NCBI GenBank assembly: GCA_026005175.1
Contig: BPKO01000006.1
Location: forward strand, 174,906-238,905
Direction of reading: 5' to 3'
DNA from: Candidatus Tectimicrobiota bacterium
Lineage (GTDB): Bacteria > Tectomicrobia > Entotheonellia > Entotheonellales > Entotheonellaceae
Length of the DNA: 64,000 bases
The position numbers were made by a program, and so were the translations under genes. Positions 39,223 through 48,694 of this stretch are shown piece after piece. The notes beneath the pieces were generated by a model, which saw only the letters and a list, made by a program, of their open reading frames with translations, did no database searches and had not been told where the DNA came from. How positions within the stretch are numbered: position 1 is the first letter of the stretch; every line of letters starts with the position of its first letter.

Positions 39223-40164
39223 ATGGGCACCTACCTGCTGCGGCGGCTGCTTGCCACGATCCCCGTCATGGGGGTGGTGGCCCTTTTCGTCTTCGCGCTG
39301 CTCCACCTCACCCCGGGCGACCCGGCGGCGGTGATTGCCGGTGACTACGCCTCGCCGGCCGACGTGGAGCGCATCCGCCACCAGCTGGGGCTCGACAAAC
39401 CCCTCCATACGCAGCTGGGCATCTGGCTGTGGCACGTGGTGCGCGGCGACCTGGGCACGTCGATTTTCTCCGGCCTGCCGGTGACCAAGCTCATCGCCCA
39501 GCGCATGGAGCCCACCCTGGCCCTCACCGTGGCCACCATGACCATTGCCGTGGTGGTGGCCGTGCCGCTGGGCATCCTGGCCGCCTGGAAAGCAGGCACC
39601 TGGATCGACCGCCTGGTGATGGTCTTTGCTGTCTTGGGCTTCTCTATTCCGGTGTTCTGGCTGGGCTTTCTCTTCATTTACGGCTTTTCCATCCGCCTGG
39701 AGCTGCTGCCGGTGCAAGGCTACGTGAGCTTCAAGAAGGGGCTCCTCCCCTTCCTGAAGCACCTGGTGCTGCCCAGCCTGACGCTGGGCATGGTGTACAT
39801 GGCTCTCATCGCGCGCATGACGCGGGGCCAGCATGCTGGAGTGCTGCGCGAGGATTACGTGCGCACCGCCTATGCCAAGGGGCTGAAAGCCGGCGCCGTC
39901 TTGCTGCGGCACGCGCTGAAAAACGCCGCCTTGCCCATCGTGACCATCATCGGCATCGGCGTGGCCTTGCTCATTGGCGGCGTGGTGGTCACCGAAAGCG
40001 TGTTTGCCATCCCGGGCCTAGGGCGCCTCACCGTGGATGCCGTCCTGCACCGGGACTACCCGGTGATCCAGGGCATCATCCTGGTCTTTTCGGGGGTGTA
40101 CGTGCTGATCAACCTGGGGGTCGACATCGTCTACACGCTGCTTGATCCGCGCATCCGCTACTAG
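39223..40164 (+). CDS. Peptide/nickel-type ABC transporter permease, DppB family
   Basis: A 313-residue permease with LLRRLLATIPVMGVVALFVF, HLTPGDPAAVIAGDYAS, LGLDKPLHTQ and the ATPase-contact loop AYAKGLKAGAVLLRHALKNA. It starts 7 bases after the binding-protein gene and is followed 14 bases later by the DppC partner. Confidence 0.95.
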   Translation: MGTYLLRRLLATIPVMGVVALFVFALLHLTPGDPAAVIAGDYASPADVERIRHQLGLDKPLHTQLGIWLWHVVRGDLGTSIFSGLPVTKLIAQRMEPTLALTVATMTIAVVVAVPLGILAAWKAGTWIDRLVMVFAVLGFSIPVFWLGFLFIYGFSIRLELLPVQGYVSFKKGLLPFLKHLVLPSLTLGMVYMALIARMTRGQHAGVLREDYVRTAYAKGLKAGAVLLRHALKNAALPIVTIIGIGVALLIGGVVVTESVFAIPGLGRLTVDAVLHRDYPVIQGIILVFSGVYVLINLGVDIVYTLLDPRIRY

Positions 40165-40178
40165 CAAGTGAGAGGCGT

Positions 40179-41060
40179 ATGCTGACAGCCGAACGCGAGA
40201 CCGCATCCCAGCCCCTGCGGCGGCGCCAGGCGCAGCTGTGGCGGCTGTGCCGGCGCCACCCCACCATGCTCTGCGGCCTGACGCTGCTGGCGGCCATGGT
40301 CTTCGTGGCCCTTGCCGCCCCTTACCTGGCCACGTCCGACCCCCTGGAGCTTAACCCCATCGACCGGCTGCGGCCGCCCTCGGCCAACCACTGGTTTGGC
40401 ACCGACATGCTCGGCCGCGACATTTACAGCCGCACCGTGTACGGCAGCCGCATCTCGCTCATCGTCGGGCTGTGCGTCGCGCTGCTCAGCCTGGCCGCTG
40501 GCCTGGTCATCGGCCTGATCAGCGGCTACAACCGCCACGTCGACGCCGTGGTCATGCGCATCATGGACGGCCTCATGGCCATCCCGGCCATTTTGCTGGC
40601 CATTGCCCTCATTGCCCTGGTCAGCGCCAGCGTCCACAACGTCATCATCGCCCTTACCATCCCTGAAATCCCGCGCGTGGTGCGCCTGGTGCGCTCGGTG
40701 GTCCTCAGCCTGCGCGAGCAGGCCTTTGTAGAGGCTTCGATTGCCACCGGCGCCAGCGTGCTGCGCGTGCTGGGACGCCACATCATGCCCAACACCCTGG
40801 CACCGCTCATCGTGCAGGGGACGTACATCTGTGCCTCGGCGGTGATTTTCGAAGCCTACCTGAGCTTTCTGGGAGCTGGCACGCCACCCGAGATCCCGAG
40901 CTGGGGCAACATCATGGCCGAGGGCCGGACATACATGCAGCTGGCTTTCTGGATTATCCTTTTCCCCGGCCTCTTCCTGGCCCTCACCGTGCTGGCCATC
41001 AACCTCGTCGGCGATGGCCTGCGCGACACCCTCGATCCCAAGCTGGCACGGCGCATGTGA
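40179..41060 (+). CDS. Peptide/nickel-type ABC transporter permease, DppC family
   Basis: A 293-residue permease. The periplasmic signature is DPLELNPIDRLRPPSANHWF followed by GTDMLGRDIYSRTVYGSR; the loop SLREQAFVEASIATGAS and the end LAINLVGDGLRDTLDPKL are characteristic. It completes the channel of the second peptide-type importer. The ATP-binding subunits are not in this window. Confidence 0.95.
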   Translation: MLTAERETASQPLRRRQAQLWRLCRRHPTMLCGLTLLAAMVFVALAAPYLATSDPLELNPIDRLRPPSANHWFGTDMLGRDIYSRTVYGSRISLIVGLCVALLSLAAGLVIGLISGYNRHVDAVVMRIMDGLMAIPAILLAIALIALVSASVHNVIIALTIPEIPRVVRLVRSVVLSLREQAFVEASIATGASVLRVLGRHIMPNTLAPLIVQGTYICASAVIFEAYLSFLGAGTPPEIPSWGNIMAEGRTYMQLAFWIILFPGLFLALTVLAINLVGDGLRDTLDPKLARRM

Positions 41061-41067
41061 CGTTGCC

Positions 41068-41097
41068 TTGCGCCGCCTCTGGCACGAGGGATAGAAT
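41068..41097 (+). promoter_or_regulatory. Candidate promoter of the EAL-HDOD gene
   Basis: TTGCGC (41068-41073), an 18-base spacer and TAGAAT (41092-41097) lie 41 bases before the start codon. Confidence 0.5.
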
Positions 41098-41138
41098 TCC
41101 CCGTAGTGCGGGGGTGCTCCGGAGCGGGGTCGTCGAAC

Positions 41139-42344
41139 ATGCAAGACGTCTTTGTTGGCAGGCAACCCATTTACGACCGGCAGCTCGACGTCTTTGCCTA
41201 CGAACTCCTCTTTCGCAGCGGCGAGGCCAACCAGGCGCGCTTTGTCGACGGCGACCTGGCCACCTCGCAGGTGATCCTCAACACCTTTCTGGAAATCGGC
41301 CTCGACACCATCGTCGGGCAGAAGCGCGCGTTCATCAACCTGACGCGCGGCTTTCTCCTCCAGGATTGCTCGCACGTCTTCCCGGCCAAACGCGTGGTGC
41401 TGGAAGTGCTCGAGGACGTGCACGTCGACGCCGAGCTGCTCGCCGCGGTGCGGCGGCTGGCCGCGGCAGGCTATACCATTGCCCTGGACGACTTTGTTTA
41501 CCACGAGCGCCTGCGGCCCCTGGTGGAGCTGGCCGATATTGTCAAAGTCGACGTACTGGCTTTGGACCGCGAGACGCTGCGCGAGCACGTGGCCCGCCTG
41601 CGCCCCTACGGGGTGCGCTTGCTGGCCGAGAAAGTGGAGACGCAGGACGACTTTGCTTACTGCAAAGACCTGGGGTTCGACTACTTCCAGGGCTACTTTT
41701 TCTGCAAGCCCGACGTGGTGCGGGGCCAGCGCCGTCCGGCCAACCGCTTGACCCTTCTGCAGCTGCTGGCCAGGCTGCAAGACCCGGAAATGGAGTTTGG
41801 CGAGCTCGAAGCGCTGGTCAGCCGCGACGTGGTGCTTAGCTACAAACTGCTGCGGGTGGTCAATGCGGCCTTCTACGGCACGCGCAAAGTCGACTCCCTG
41901 CACCAGGCCCTTTTGCTGCTGGGCACCCGCGTCATTGCCAGCTGGGCGAGCATGATCCTGCTGGCCGGGATCGACGACAAGCCGCACGAGCTCATGCTCA
42001 CCGCCCTGGTGCGGGCCAAGATGTGCGAGCTGCTGGCGCTCGCCACAGCCCAGGCCAATCCGGCCACCTCTTTCACCGTGGGGCTCTTTTCTGCCCTCGA
42101 CGCTCTGCTCGACGCGCCCATGGCCGACATCCTGCGCTCGCTTCCCCTAACCGAGGAAGTCGCGCGCGCCTTACTGGCCCACGAAGGCCTTCTCGGCCAA
42201 ACGCTGCGCTGTGTGCTCGGGTACGAGCGCGGCGCCTGGGACGACATGCCCACCCTGGGGCTGCCTCCGCATCGCGTGCGCGACGCCTACCTGCAAGCCC
42301 TGCACTGGGCAACAGAGACCAGCAGCCTGCTGAGCCACCTCTGA
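41139..42344 (+). CDS. EAL and HDOD domain protein (YuxH-type)
   Basis: A 401-residue signalling protein. The N-terminal EAL-like domain (1-200) starts with VFVGRQPIYDRQLDVFAYELLFR, where the catalytic EAL triplet is YEL, so phosphodiesterase activity is doubtful. The HDOD domain (about 200-395) has SYKLLRVVNAAFYG and GLFSALDALLDAPM. YuxH-type proteins are thought to bind c-di-GMP or regulate partners rather than hydrolyse it. It is monocistronic, and a palindromic terminator separates it from the convergent sugar importer. Confidence 0.92.
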   Translation: MQDVFVGRQPIYDRQLDVFAYELLFRSGEANQARFVDGDLATSQVILNTFLEIGLDTIVGQKRAFINLTRGFLLQDCSHVFPAKRVVLEVLEDVHVDAELLAAVRRLAAAGYTIALDDFVYHERLRPLVELADIVKVDVLALDRETLREHVARLRPYGVRLLAEKVETQDDFAYCKDLGFDYFQGYFFCKPDVVRGQRRPANRLTLLQLLARLQDPEMEFGELEALVSRDVVLSYKLLRVVNAAFYGTRKVDSLHQALLLLGTRVIASWASMILLAGIDDKPHELMLTALVRAKMCELLALATAQANPATSFTVGLFSALDALLDAPMADILRSLPLTEEVARALLAHEGLLGQTLRCVLGYERGAWDDMPTLGLPPHRVRDAYLQALHWATETSSLLSHL

Positions 42345-42389
42345 GGACGGGCAACAGGGGCACGCGGCCGCGTGCCCCTGCGTCGTCCC
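42345..42389. terminator. Bidirectional terminator palindrome
   Basis: A perfect 26-base palindrome at 42355-42380 (arm CAGGGGCACGCGG) lies between two convergent genes. Flanking GGACG and CGTCC extend the stem outward. The T-tract is weak on both sides. Confidence 0.6.
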
Positions 42390-43291
42390 TATTTGATGGC
42401 GCCGGCCGTGAGGCCGGAGACATAGTAGTCCATGAAGAAGGCGTAGACGACGATGATGGGCAGGGTGCCGGTAATGCAGGCGGCCATCAGCGAGCCCCAG
42501 AAGTAGATGTCTCCCCGGATCAGCTCGGTGAAGACCCCCACGGAGAGCGTCTTCTGCAACTGATCCTGAATGAAGACCAGCGAGTAGAGGAACTCGTTCC
42601 AGCACAGGGTGAAGGCAAAGAGCACGGCGCAGACGATGCCCGGCAGGGCCATAGGCAGCACGATGCGCACCAGGGCCCGCAGGCGCGTACAGCCGTCGAT
42701 ATAAGCGCACTCTTCCACCTCAAACGGCACGGTGCGGAAGTAGCCCATCAGCAGCCAGGTGACAAATGGAATGAGAAACGTCGGGTAGGTAATCACCAGC
42801 GACCAGATGGTGTCGCGCACCGGGATGATCTTGTCAATCTGGTTGATCACCTCCATGAGGGGGAGAAAGAGCAGCGACGTCGGCACCAGGTAGGTGATAA
42901 ACACGGCGATGCCAAACGTCTCCACGCCGCGAAAGCGTAGCCGAGCCAGCGCGTAAGCGGCCAGGATGCCGATCACCACCGAAATGGTGGTGGCCAGCAC
43001 GGCCACGATGAGGGTGTTGACCAGCCAGTGATCGAAAAACGGCGTGCGCTCGGCCAGATACTTGTAGTTTTCCAGGGTGATGCCGGTGACCCAGAACGGC
43101 GAGCTGAAGGGGTCGTTGATTTCCTGCTTCGTTTTCAGCGAAGTCACCAGCATGAGGTAAAGGGGAAAGAGGGCAAAGGCCACGTAAGGGATCAGGGCCG
43201 TATAGGTGACAATCGCCTGGCGGATGCGCCAGCCCGGCGTTTTGGCCTTGACCCCTACCCCCACCGCCATCGTCGCTGCCCTAGACGCCAT
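42389..43291 (-). CDS. Carbohydrate ABC transporter permease, MalG family
   Basis: A 300-residue MalG/UgpE-type permease: LFPLYLMLVTSLKTKQEI near the N-terminus, FGIAVFITYLVPTSLLFLPL, the EAA loop VEECAYIDGCTRLRALVRIVLPMALPGI, and the MalG-like end. It overlaps the upstream permease by 11 bases. It is the last gene of an operon with three binding-protein copies and one MalF-type permease. Confidence 0.94.
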   Translation of the reverse strand: MASRAATMAVGVGVKAKTPGWRIRQAIVTYTALIPYVAFALFPLYLMLVTSLKTKQEINDPFSSPFWVTGITLENYKYLAERTPFFDHWLVNTLIVAVLATTISVVIGILAAYALARLRFRGVETFGIAVFITYLVPTSLLFLPLMEVINQIDKIIPVRDTIWSLVITYPTFLIPFVTWLLMGYFRTVPFEVEECAYIDGCTRLRALVRIVLPMALPGIVCAVLFAFTLCWNEFLYSLVFIQDQLQKTLSVGVFTELIRGDIYFWGSLMAACITGTLPIIVVYAFFMDYYVSGLTAGAIK

Positions 43292-44252
43292 AGCTCGACT
43301 CCTTCCGGATCATCTTGAGCTGGAAAATCACCACAAAGAGCAGAATCGGGAACAGGAAGAGCGAAATCGCCGCCCCCAAGCCGATCTCGTGGTTGAGGAT
43401 GCCTACGGTAAACGAGTAGGTGGCAAAGAGGTGGGTAGAGTTCATGGGGCCACCGCGGGTGAGCACGTAGACGATGTTGAAGTCCGCCAGGGTGAAAATC
43501 GTCGAGAAGAGAATGACGATGGCCAGCACCGGCCGCAGCAGCGGCAAGGTGATGTGCCAGAACTTGCGAAACGTCGTCGCCCCCTCGGTATCGGCGGCTT
43601 CGTAAAGCTCCTGCGGGATGGCCATCAGCCCGGCAAAGATGGTCACGGCGAAAAACGGCAGGCCGCGCCAGAAGTTGACAAAAATACAGGACGCCAGGGC
43701 CAGCGTCGGGTCGCCGAGCCAGTGGTAAGGCCCCAGCCCCAGCAGCTTGATCGGCCAGACGTTCTTCAGCACCCAGTTGATCTGGCTGTAGGTGGGGTCA
43801 AAAATCAGCCACCAGCCCAGCGTCGTCAGCCCCGTTGGCGCCACGAAGGGAATCAGCACCGAGCCGCGAATGAAGCGCTTGAACTTGGTGGCCCGCTGCA
43901 GCAAGAGGGCCAGGCCCAAGCCAAAGACGCTCTTCAGCGTCACCGAGGTGATGGCAAAAATCAGCGTGTTGCGCAGGGTGCGGCGGAAGATGTCATCCAT
44001 GGTCAGAATGTAGATGAAGTTCTCCAGCCCCACCCAGTGCCCCCGCTCGCCGATCACCGCGTCGCTCAGGCTAAACCACAGCGCGAGGCCAAAAGGGTAG
44101 ATGAGGAGGCAGACGATGATGATCAGCGCCGGCAGGATAAACCCGTAGCCGTCAATATCCGGACCAAAGGCGCGCTTGAGCTTCACCGCGACCGGCGTGG
44201 GCGCCGCCACGCCAACCAGAACCTCGCCTTTTGCTTCCTTGGTGATGGCCAT
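43281..44252 (-). CDS. Carbohydrate ABC transporter permease, MalF/UgpA family
   Basis: A 323-residue permease with an N-terminal cytoplasmic extension, six membrane spans and the EAA loop ELYEAADTEGATTFRKFWHITLPLL. WFSLSDAVIGERGHWVGLENF is typical of MalF-type proteins. It starts 39 bases after the third (frameshifted) binding-protein gene. No MalK-type ATPase is present in the window. Confidence 0.94.
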   Translation of the reverse strand: MAITKEAKGEVLVGVAAPTPVAVKLKRAFGPDIDGYGFILPALIIIVCLLIYPFGLALWFSLSDAVIGERGHWVGLENFIYILTMDDIFRRTLRNTLIFAITSVTLKSVFGLGLALLLQRATKFKRFIRGSVLIPFVAPTGLTTLGWWLIFDPTYSQINWVLKNVWPIKLLGLGPYHWLGDPTLALASCIFVNFWRGLPFFAVTIFAGLMAIPQELYEAADTEGATTFRKFWHITLPLLRPVLAIVILFSTIFTLADFNIVYVLTRGGPMNSTHLFATYSFTVGILNHEIGLGAAISLFLFPILLFVVIFQLKMIRKESSYGV

Positions 44253-44291
44253 CCTCGTCTACCCTCCTGTTCGCCGCACCGGTATCCCGCC

Positions 44292-45603
44292 TTAGGCGTA
44301 GCGCCGGTACACGCGCTTGATTTGGAACTCGGCTTTCTGCACCGCCTCCTCAGCACTCAGCTTGCCCGTGGCACACTCGGCCGCCGTGTCGGGAATGATG
44401 TAGCGATCCCACACCGCCTGCGTGGCCGCCGTGGGTGGCCCCGGCCAGCCCGGAGCGTGCGTGTACCAGCCAATGTAAGGCGCAAAGTAAAACTTGGGAT
44501 TGGAGGCGTAAATGGGATGCATGGCAAAGGCACGTAGCAGCGGCTGGTTGTAGCCCAGGCTCGCCGTGATGAACCGCTCCTGCTGCTCCCTCTGGAAGTG
44601 GTACTCGAGGAACTGCTTGGCCAAGTCCTGCACCGGCGAGAACTTCCAGATACCAATGGCGTTGTGTGCCGCCGACATGTGCCGCCCTGCCGGCCCCTTT
44701 GGGCGGCATGATGTGGTTGATCACAATGTGAATCGGGATGTTCGTCCCCGGAATCAGCGCGTTGTCCTTGCGCGCCGAGTTGTACGCACTGATGGGATTG
44801 AGAATCATCGAACACTTGCCCGAGTTGAGACACACGTTGTTGTTGCGATCATCCCACGCCAGCACCTCGGGCTCCATGCAATCTTCGTAAAGCGCTTTGA
44901 TAAACTTGTACGCCTCCACCGTCTCCTTGGAGTTGATGGCCACCGTCTTGCCGTCGGCTTCCACCAGCTTGCCACCCCAGCTCCAGATGATGCCGCGCAG
45001 AATGTGGTTGGAATCGGCAGAGTGGGCGAGCTGGATGCCCACGGGATGGCCTTTGGCTTTGAGCTTTTTGCCAATGCGGTGCACGTCTTCCCAGGTGTCG
45101 GGCAAGTCCTCGCCGATTTCCGCCACCAGGTCGGTGCGAATGGCAATGGGAAAGGAAATGAAGTACCAGGGAATCGCGTGATAATGGTTGTCGGGGCCTT
45201 TCCCCAGCTCCAGATTGGTCCAGCCCCCACCGCTGCGGCCGATTTTGTCGTGCAGGTCGTCGAGCACCACCAGGTGGTCGGCGTAGAGGTGCGGGTTCCC
45301 GCCCCCCGCAATGGTGATGTCGTGACCCTTTTGCCCCTGCACCTCGCTGGCCAGTACGGCCGGCAGCTGCAAGTGGGCCACGCGGTCCATGCGCACTTTG
45401 ATGCCGGCCATCTTGCCGAACTCTTCAAGCTGCCGCTGGAGCTCTTCGTCCGAGGAGGGCACAAAATGCGACCAGGTGAGCAGCTTGAGCTCGCGCTCCT
45501 GGGCCAGCACCGGCGCCTGCCGCGCCAGCAGTATCCCCGCCAGCCCCGCCGAGGTGCCCAGCGAAGCGCGCAGTAAGGCACGTCGCGAAAGCATGCCCTG
45601 CAT
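44292..45603 (-). CDS. Sugar-type ABC substrate-binding protein, copy 1 (one frameshift)
   Basis: Copy nearest the permeases, about 436 residues. The start is ATG 45603, with AAGGAGA upstream. The Tat-type signal is LSRRALLRASLGTSAGLAG, and the mature domain begins ELKLLTWSHFVPSSDEELQ (SBP family 1). One extra T in TTT 44698-44700 breaks the frame at MPPKG; the other copies have TT at this point, so the shift is almost certainly an error or a recent mutation. Copy-specific sequence: ITIAGGGNPHLYADHL. It feeds the MalF/MalG-type permeases downstream. Confidence 0.9.
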
Positions 45604-45750
45604 GCTGGATCTCCTTCTTTTCAGAGTCCAGGCCACTCCCGCGGACCCCGTGCCGCTTAGGTCCGCAGCCTCCCCACTTCCGGGCTTCTCCGGCGGGCTC
45701 GCGCGCCCTGCCGGGAAAGCCCTTCCAGCGCCGCCTTCCTGGCCTTACGC

Positions 45751-47095
45751 TCAGGCGTAGCGGCGGTAAATACGCTTCATCTGAAACTCGGCTTTCTTCA
45801 CCGCCTCCTCTGGGGTCGCCTTGCCCGTGGCACACTCAGCCGCCGTGTCGGGAATAATGAACTGGTTCCACACCACTTCAGAAGCCGCATTGGGTGGCCC
45901 AGGCCAGCCGTCGGCATGCGAGTACCAGGCAATGTAAGGCGCAAAGTAAAACTTGGGATTCGAGGCGTAAATGGGATGCATGGTAAAGGCGTGCAACAAC
46001 GGCTGGTTGTAGCCCTGGCTGGCAGTCAGGAACTTTTCCTGCTGCTCTTTCTGGAAGTGCCAGTCAAGGAATTCTTTGGCCAAATCCTGCACCGGCGACC
46101 ACTTCCAGATGCCGATGTTGATGTACGACGCCGACATGTGCCGCCCTGCCGGCCCCTTGGGCGGCATGATGTGGTTGATCACAATGTGAATCGGGATGTC
46201 CGTCCCCGGAATCAGCGCGTTGTCCTTGCCGCGCCGAGTTGTACGCGCTGATGGGATTGAGAATCATCGAACACTTGCCCGAGTTGAGACACACGTTGTT
46301 GTTGCGATCATCCCACGCCAGCACCTCGGGCTCCATGCAGTCTTCGTAGAGCGCTTTGATAAACTTGTACGCCTCCACCGTCTCCTTGGAGTTTATGGCC
46401 ACCGTCTTGCCGTCGGCTTCTACCAGCTTGCCCCCCCAGCTCCAGATGATGCCGCGCAGGATGTGGTTGGAGTCGTTGGAGTGGGCGAGCTGGATGCCCA
46501 CGGGATGGCCTTTGGCTTTGAGCTTTTTGCCAATGCGGTGCACGTCTTCCCAGGTGTCGGGCAAGTCCTCGCCGATTTCCGCCACCAGGTCGGTGCGAAT
46601 GGCCACCGGGAAAGAAATAAAGTACCAAGGGATAGCCCGGTAGTGGCCGTCGGGCCCCTTGCCCACCACGTGGTCGGTCCAGCCCCCCGCACGGCGGCCG
46701 ATTTTGTCGTGCAAATCGTCGAGGTTCACCAGATGATCGGCATACAGATGGGGCGAGCCTACGCGCAAGTAAGTCAGATCGTGGCCTTTTTGTGCTTGTA
46801 CCTCACTGGCCTGCACCGCCGGAATTTGCAAGTGGGCCACGCGGTCCATGCGCACTTTGATGCCGGCCATCTTGCCGAATTCTTCGAGCTGCCGCTGGAG
46901 TTCTTCGTCCGCCGAGGGCACAAAGTGCGACCAGGTGAGCAGCTTGAGCTCGCGCTCCTGGGCCAGCACCGGCGCCTGCCGCGCCAGCAGCATCCCCGCC
47001 AGCCCCGCCGAAGTGCCCAGCGAAGCGCGCAGCAGCGCCCGGCGCGACAGCACCGGAGAGGAGAGAAGGGAACCCATCACCTGCCCTCTTTGCAT
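45751..47095 (-). CDS. Sugar-type ABC substrate-binding protein, copy 2 (one frameshift)
   Basis: Middle copy, about 447 residues. ATG 47095 has GGAGGAAG directly upstream; a longer in-frame ORF begins at 47179 but lacks a better ribosome site. It has the same Tat signal as the other copies. One extra C at 46229-46230 (CTTGCCGCG against CTTGCGCG in the other copies) breaks the frame within SARKDNALIPG. Copy-specific: LTYLRVGSPHLYADHLVNL. It has its own upstream promoter-like block shared with copy 3. Confidence 0.9.
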
Positions 47096-47150
47096 CTTTC
47101 TTCCTCCACTCAAGGCAAACACACCAGGCATGAGAGACGCGACACCCTGT

Positions 47151-47179
47151 CGATTAACACGGTGCATGCCCGAAGTCAA
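47151..47179 (-). promoter_or_regulatory. Promoter or operator block upstream of binding-protein copy 2
   Basis: On the minus strand the block reads TTGACT, 17 variable bases, then TAATCG. The same arrangement and spacing occurs upstream of copy 3. The -35 half is a good sigma70 match; the -10 half is poor, so an activator site or operator is possible. Confidence 0.5.
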
Positions 47180-47229
47180 CCATAAACTTCGAGCGCAGCT
47201 CCGGCCGCGGGGAGCCGCACCGCCTGGCG

Positions 47230-48573
47230 TCAGGCACGCCGGCGGTACTCGCGTTTAATCTGGAACTCGGCTTTCTTCACCGCCTCTTCGGCACTCAGCT
47301 TGCCTGTGGCACACTCGGCCGCCGTGTCGGGAATGATGTACTTGTCCCACACCACCTGCGTGGCCGCCGTGGGCGTTCCCGGCCAGCCCGGAGCGTGCGT
47401 GTACCAGCCGATGTAAGGCGCAAAGTAAAACTTGGGATTCGAGGCATAGATGGGGTGCATGGTAAAGGCCTGCAAAAACGGCTGATTGTAGCCCTGGCTG
47501 GCGCGGATGAAGCGGTCTTGCTGCTCTTTCTGGAAGTGGTAGTCAAGGAATTCTTTGGCCAACTCCTGCACCGGCGACCACTTCCAGATGCCAATGACGT
47601 TGTATGCAGCGCACATGTGCCGCCCTGCCGGCCCCTTGGGCGGCATGATGTGGTTGATCACAATGTGAATGGGAATGTTCGTCCCCGGAATCAGCGCGTT
47701 GTCCTTGCGCGCCGAGTTGTACGCGCTGATGGGATTGAGAATCATCGAACACTTGCCCGAGTTGAGACACACGTTGTTGTTGCGATCATCCCACGCCAGC
47801 ACCTCGGGCTCCATGCAGTCTTCGTAGAGCGCTTTGATAAACTTGTACGCTTCCACCGTCTCCTTGGAGTTTATGGCCACCGTCTTGCCGTCGGCTTCTA
47901 CCAGCTTGCCCCCCCAGCTCCAGATGATGCCGCGCAAAATGGCGTTGGAGTCAAAAGAGTGGGCGAGCTGGATACCTACGGGGTGGCCTTTGGCTTTGAG
48001 CTTTTTGCCAATGCGGTGCACGTCTTCCCAGGTGTCGGGCAAGTCCTCGCCGATTTCCGCCACCAGGTCGGTGCGAATGGCCACCGGGAAGGAGATGAAG
48101 TACCAGGGAACAGCGCGGTAGCTGCCGTCTTCGCCCCGGCCCACCACCTGGTCGGTCCAGCCGCCGGCCCGCTGGCCAATCTTGTCAACCAGGTCGTCGA
48201 GGTTGATGAGGTGGTTGGAGTAAAGGTGAGGCTCGCCGATCCACATAAAAGTGATGTCGTGACCTTTCTGCCCTTGCACCTGGGTGGCATGCACCGCCGG
48301 AATTTGCAAGTGGGCCACGCGGTCCATGCGCACTTTGATGCCGGCCATCTTGCCGAACTCTTCGAGCTGCCGCTGGAGTTCTTCGTCCGAGGCCGGCACA
48401 AAGTGCGACCAGGTGAGCAGCTTGAGCTCGCGCTCCTGGGCCAACACCGGCGCCTGCCGCGCCAGCAGTATCCCCGCCAGCCCCGCCGAGGTGCCCAGCG
48501 AAGCGCGCAGCAGCGCCCGGCGCGACAGCATCGGGGAGGAGGGATGACCAACGAGGTCACACAGAGCACGCAT
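47230..48573 (-). CDS. Sugar-type ABC substrate-binding protein, copy 3 (intact)
   Basis: The only unbroken copy, 447 residues. ATG 48573 follows AGGGAGG. Tat-type signal SRRALLRASLGTSAGLAG, then SBP family 1 sequence (LLTWSHFVPASDEELQRQL, NSKETVEAYKFIKALYEDCM, YASNPKFYFAPYIGWYTH). It is first in the transcription order copy 3, copy 2, copy 1, MalF-type, MalG-type. It binds a sugar or related solute, identity unknown. Confidence 0.95.
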   Translation of the reverse strand: MRALCDLVGHPSSPMLSRRALLRASLGTSAGLAGILLARQAPVLAQERELKLLTWSHFVPASDEELQRQLEEFGKMAGIKVRMDRVAHLQIPAVHATQVQGQKGHDITFMWIGEPHLYSNHLINLDDLVDKIGQRAGGWTDQVVGRGEDGSYRAVPWYFISFPVAIRTDLVAEIGEDLPDTWEDVHRIGKKLKAKGHPVGIQLAHSFDSNAILRGIIWSWGGKLVEADGKTVAINSKETVEAYKFIKALYEDCMEPEVLAWDDRNNNVCLNSGKCSMILNPISAYNSARKDNALIPGTNIPIHIVINHIMPPKGPAGRHMCAAYNVIGIWKWSPVQELAKEFLDYHFQKEQQDRFIRASQGYNQPFLQAFTMHPIYASNPKFYFAPYIGWYTHAPGWPGTPTAATQVVWDKYIIPDTAAECATGKLSAEEAVKKAEFQIKREYRRRA

Positions 48574-48622
48574 GCTTTACCCTCCCTGAGAAGACCGCTT
48601 GATGAGCCAACCAGCGTCCTTT

Positions 48623-48651
48623 CGATTAACACAGCGCATCGTCCGAGTCAA
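48623..48651 (-). promoter_or_regulatory. Promoter or operator block upstream of binding-protein copy 3
   Basis: TTGACT (minus strand), 17 bases and TAATCG, matching the copy 2 block at about three-quarters of positions, 50 bases before the start codon. Confidence 0.5.
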
Positions 48652-48694
48652 CTGGAAAGCGCACGCCGGCGGCAAGCGGCGTGTACGGCGGGAG

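Larger units (their letters stand above)
44292..48573 (-). repeat. Tandem triplication of a sugar-binding protein gene
   Basis: Three consecutive genes of about 1.31-1.34 kb encode nearly the same protein. Long blocks are identical at the DNA level, for example the stretch encoding NNVCLNSGKCSMILNPISAYNSAR and the Tat signal. Differences cluster in segments around residues 85-125 and 325-370. This indicates recent duplication with gene conversion. Confidence 0.9.

Noticed and set aside
41139..42344. Active c-di-GMP phosphodiesterase
   Set aside because: The EAL-like domain lacks the EAL triplet (it reads YEL), as in YuxH-type proteins, so catalysis is not claimed.
42395..44537. Plus-strand ORFs opposite the sugar permeases and binding proteins
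   Set aside because: They are rich in Arg, Gln, His and Gly with no domain features, as expected from antisense of high-G+C genes.
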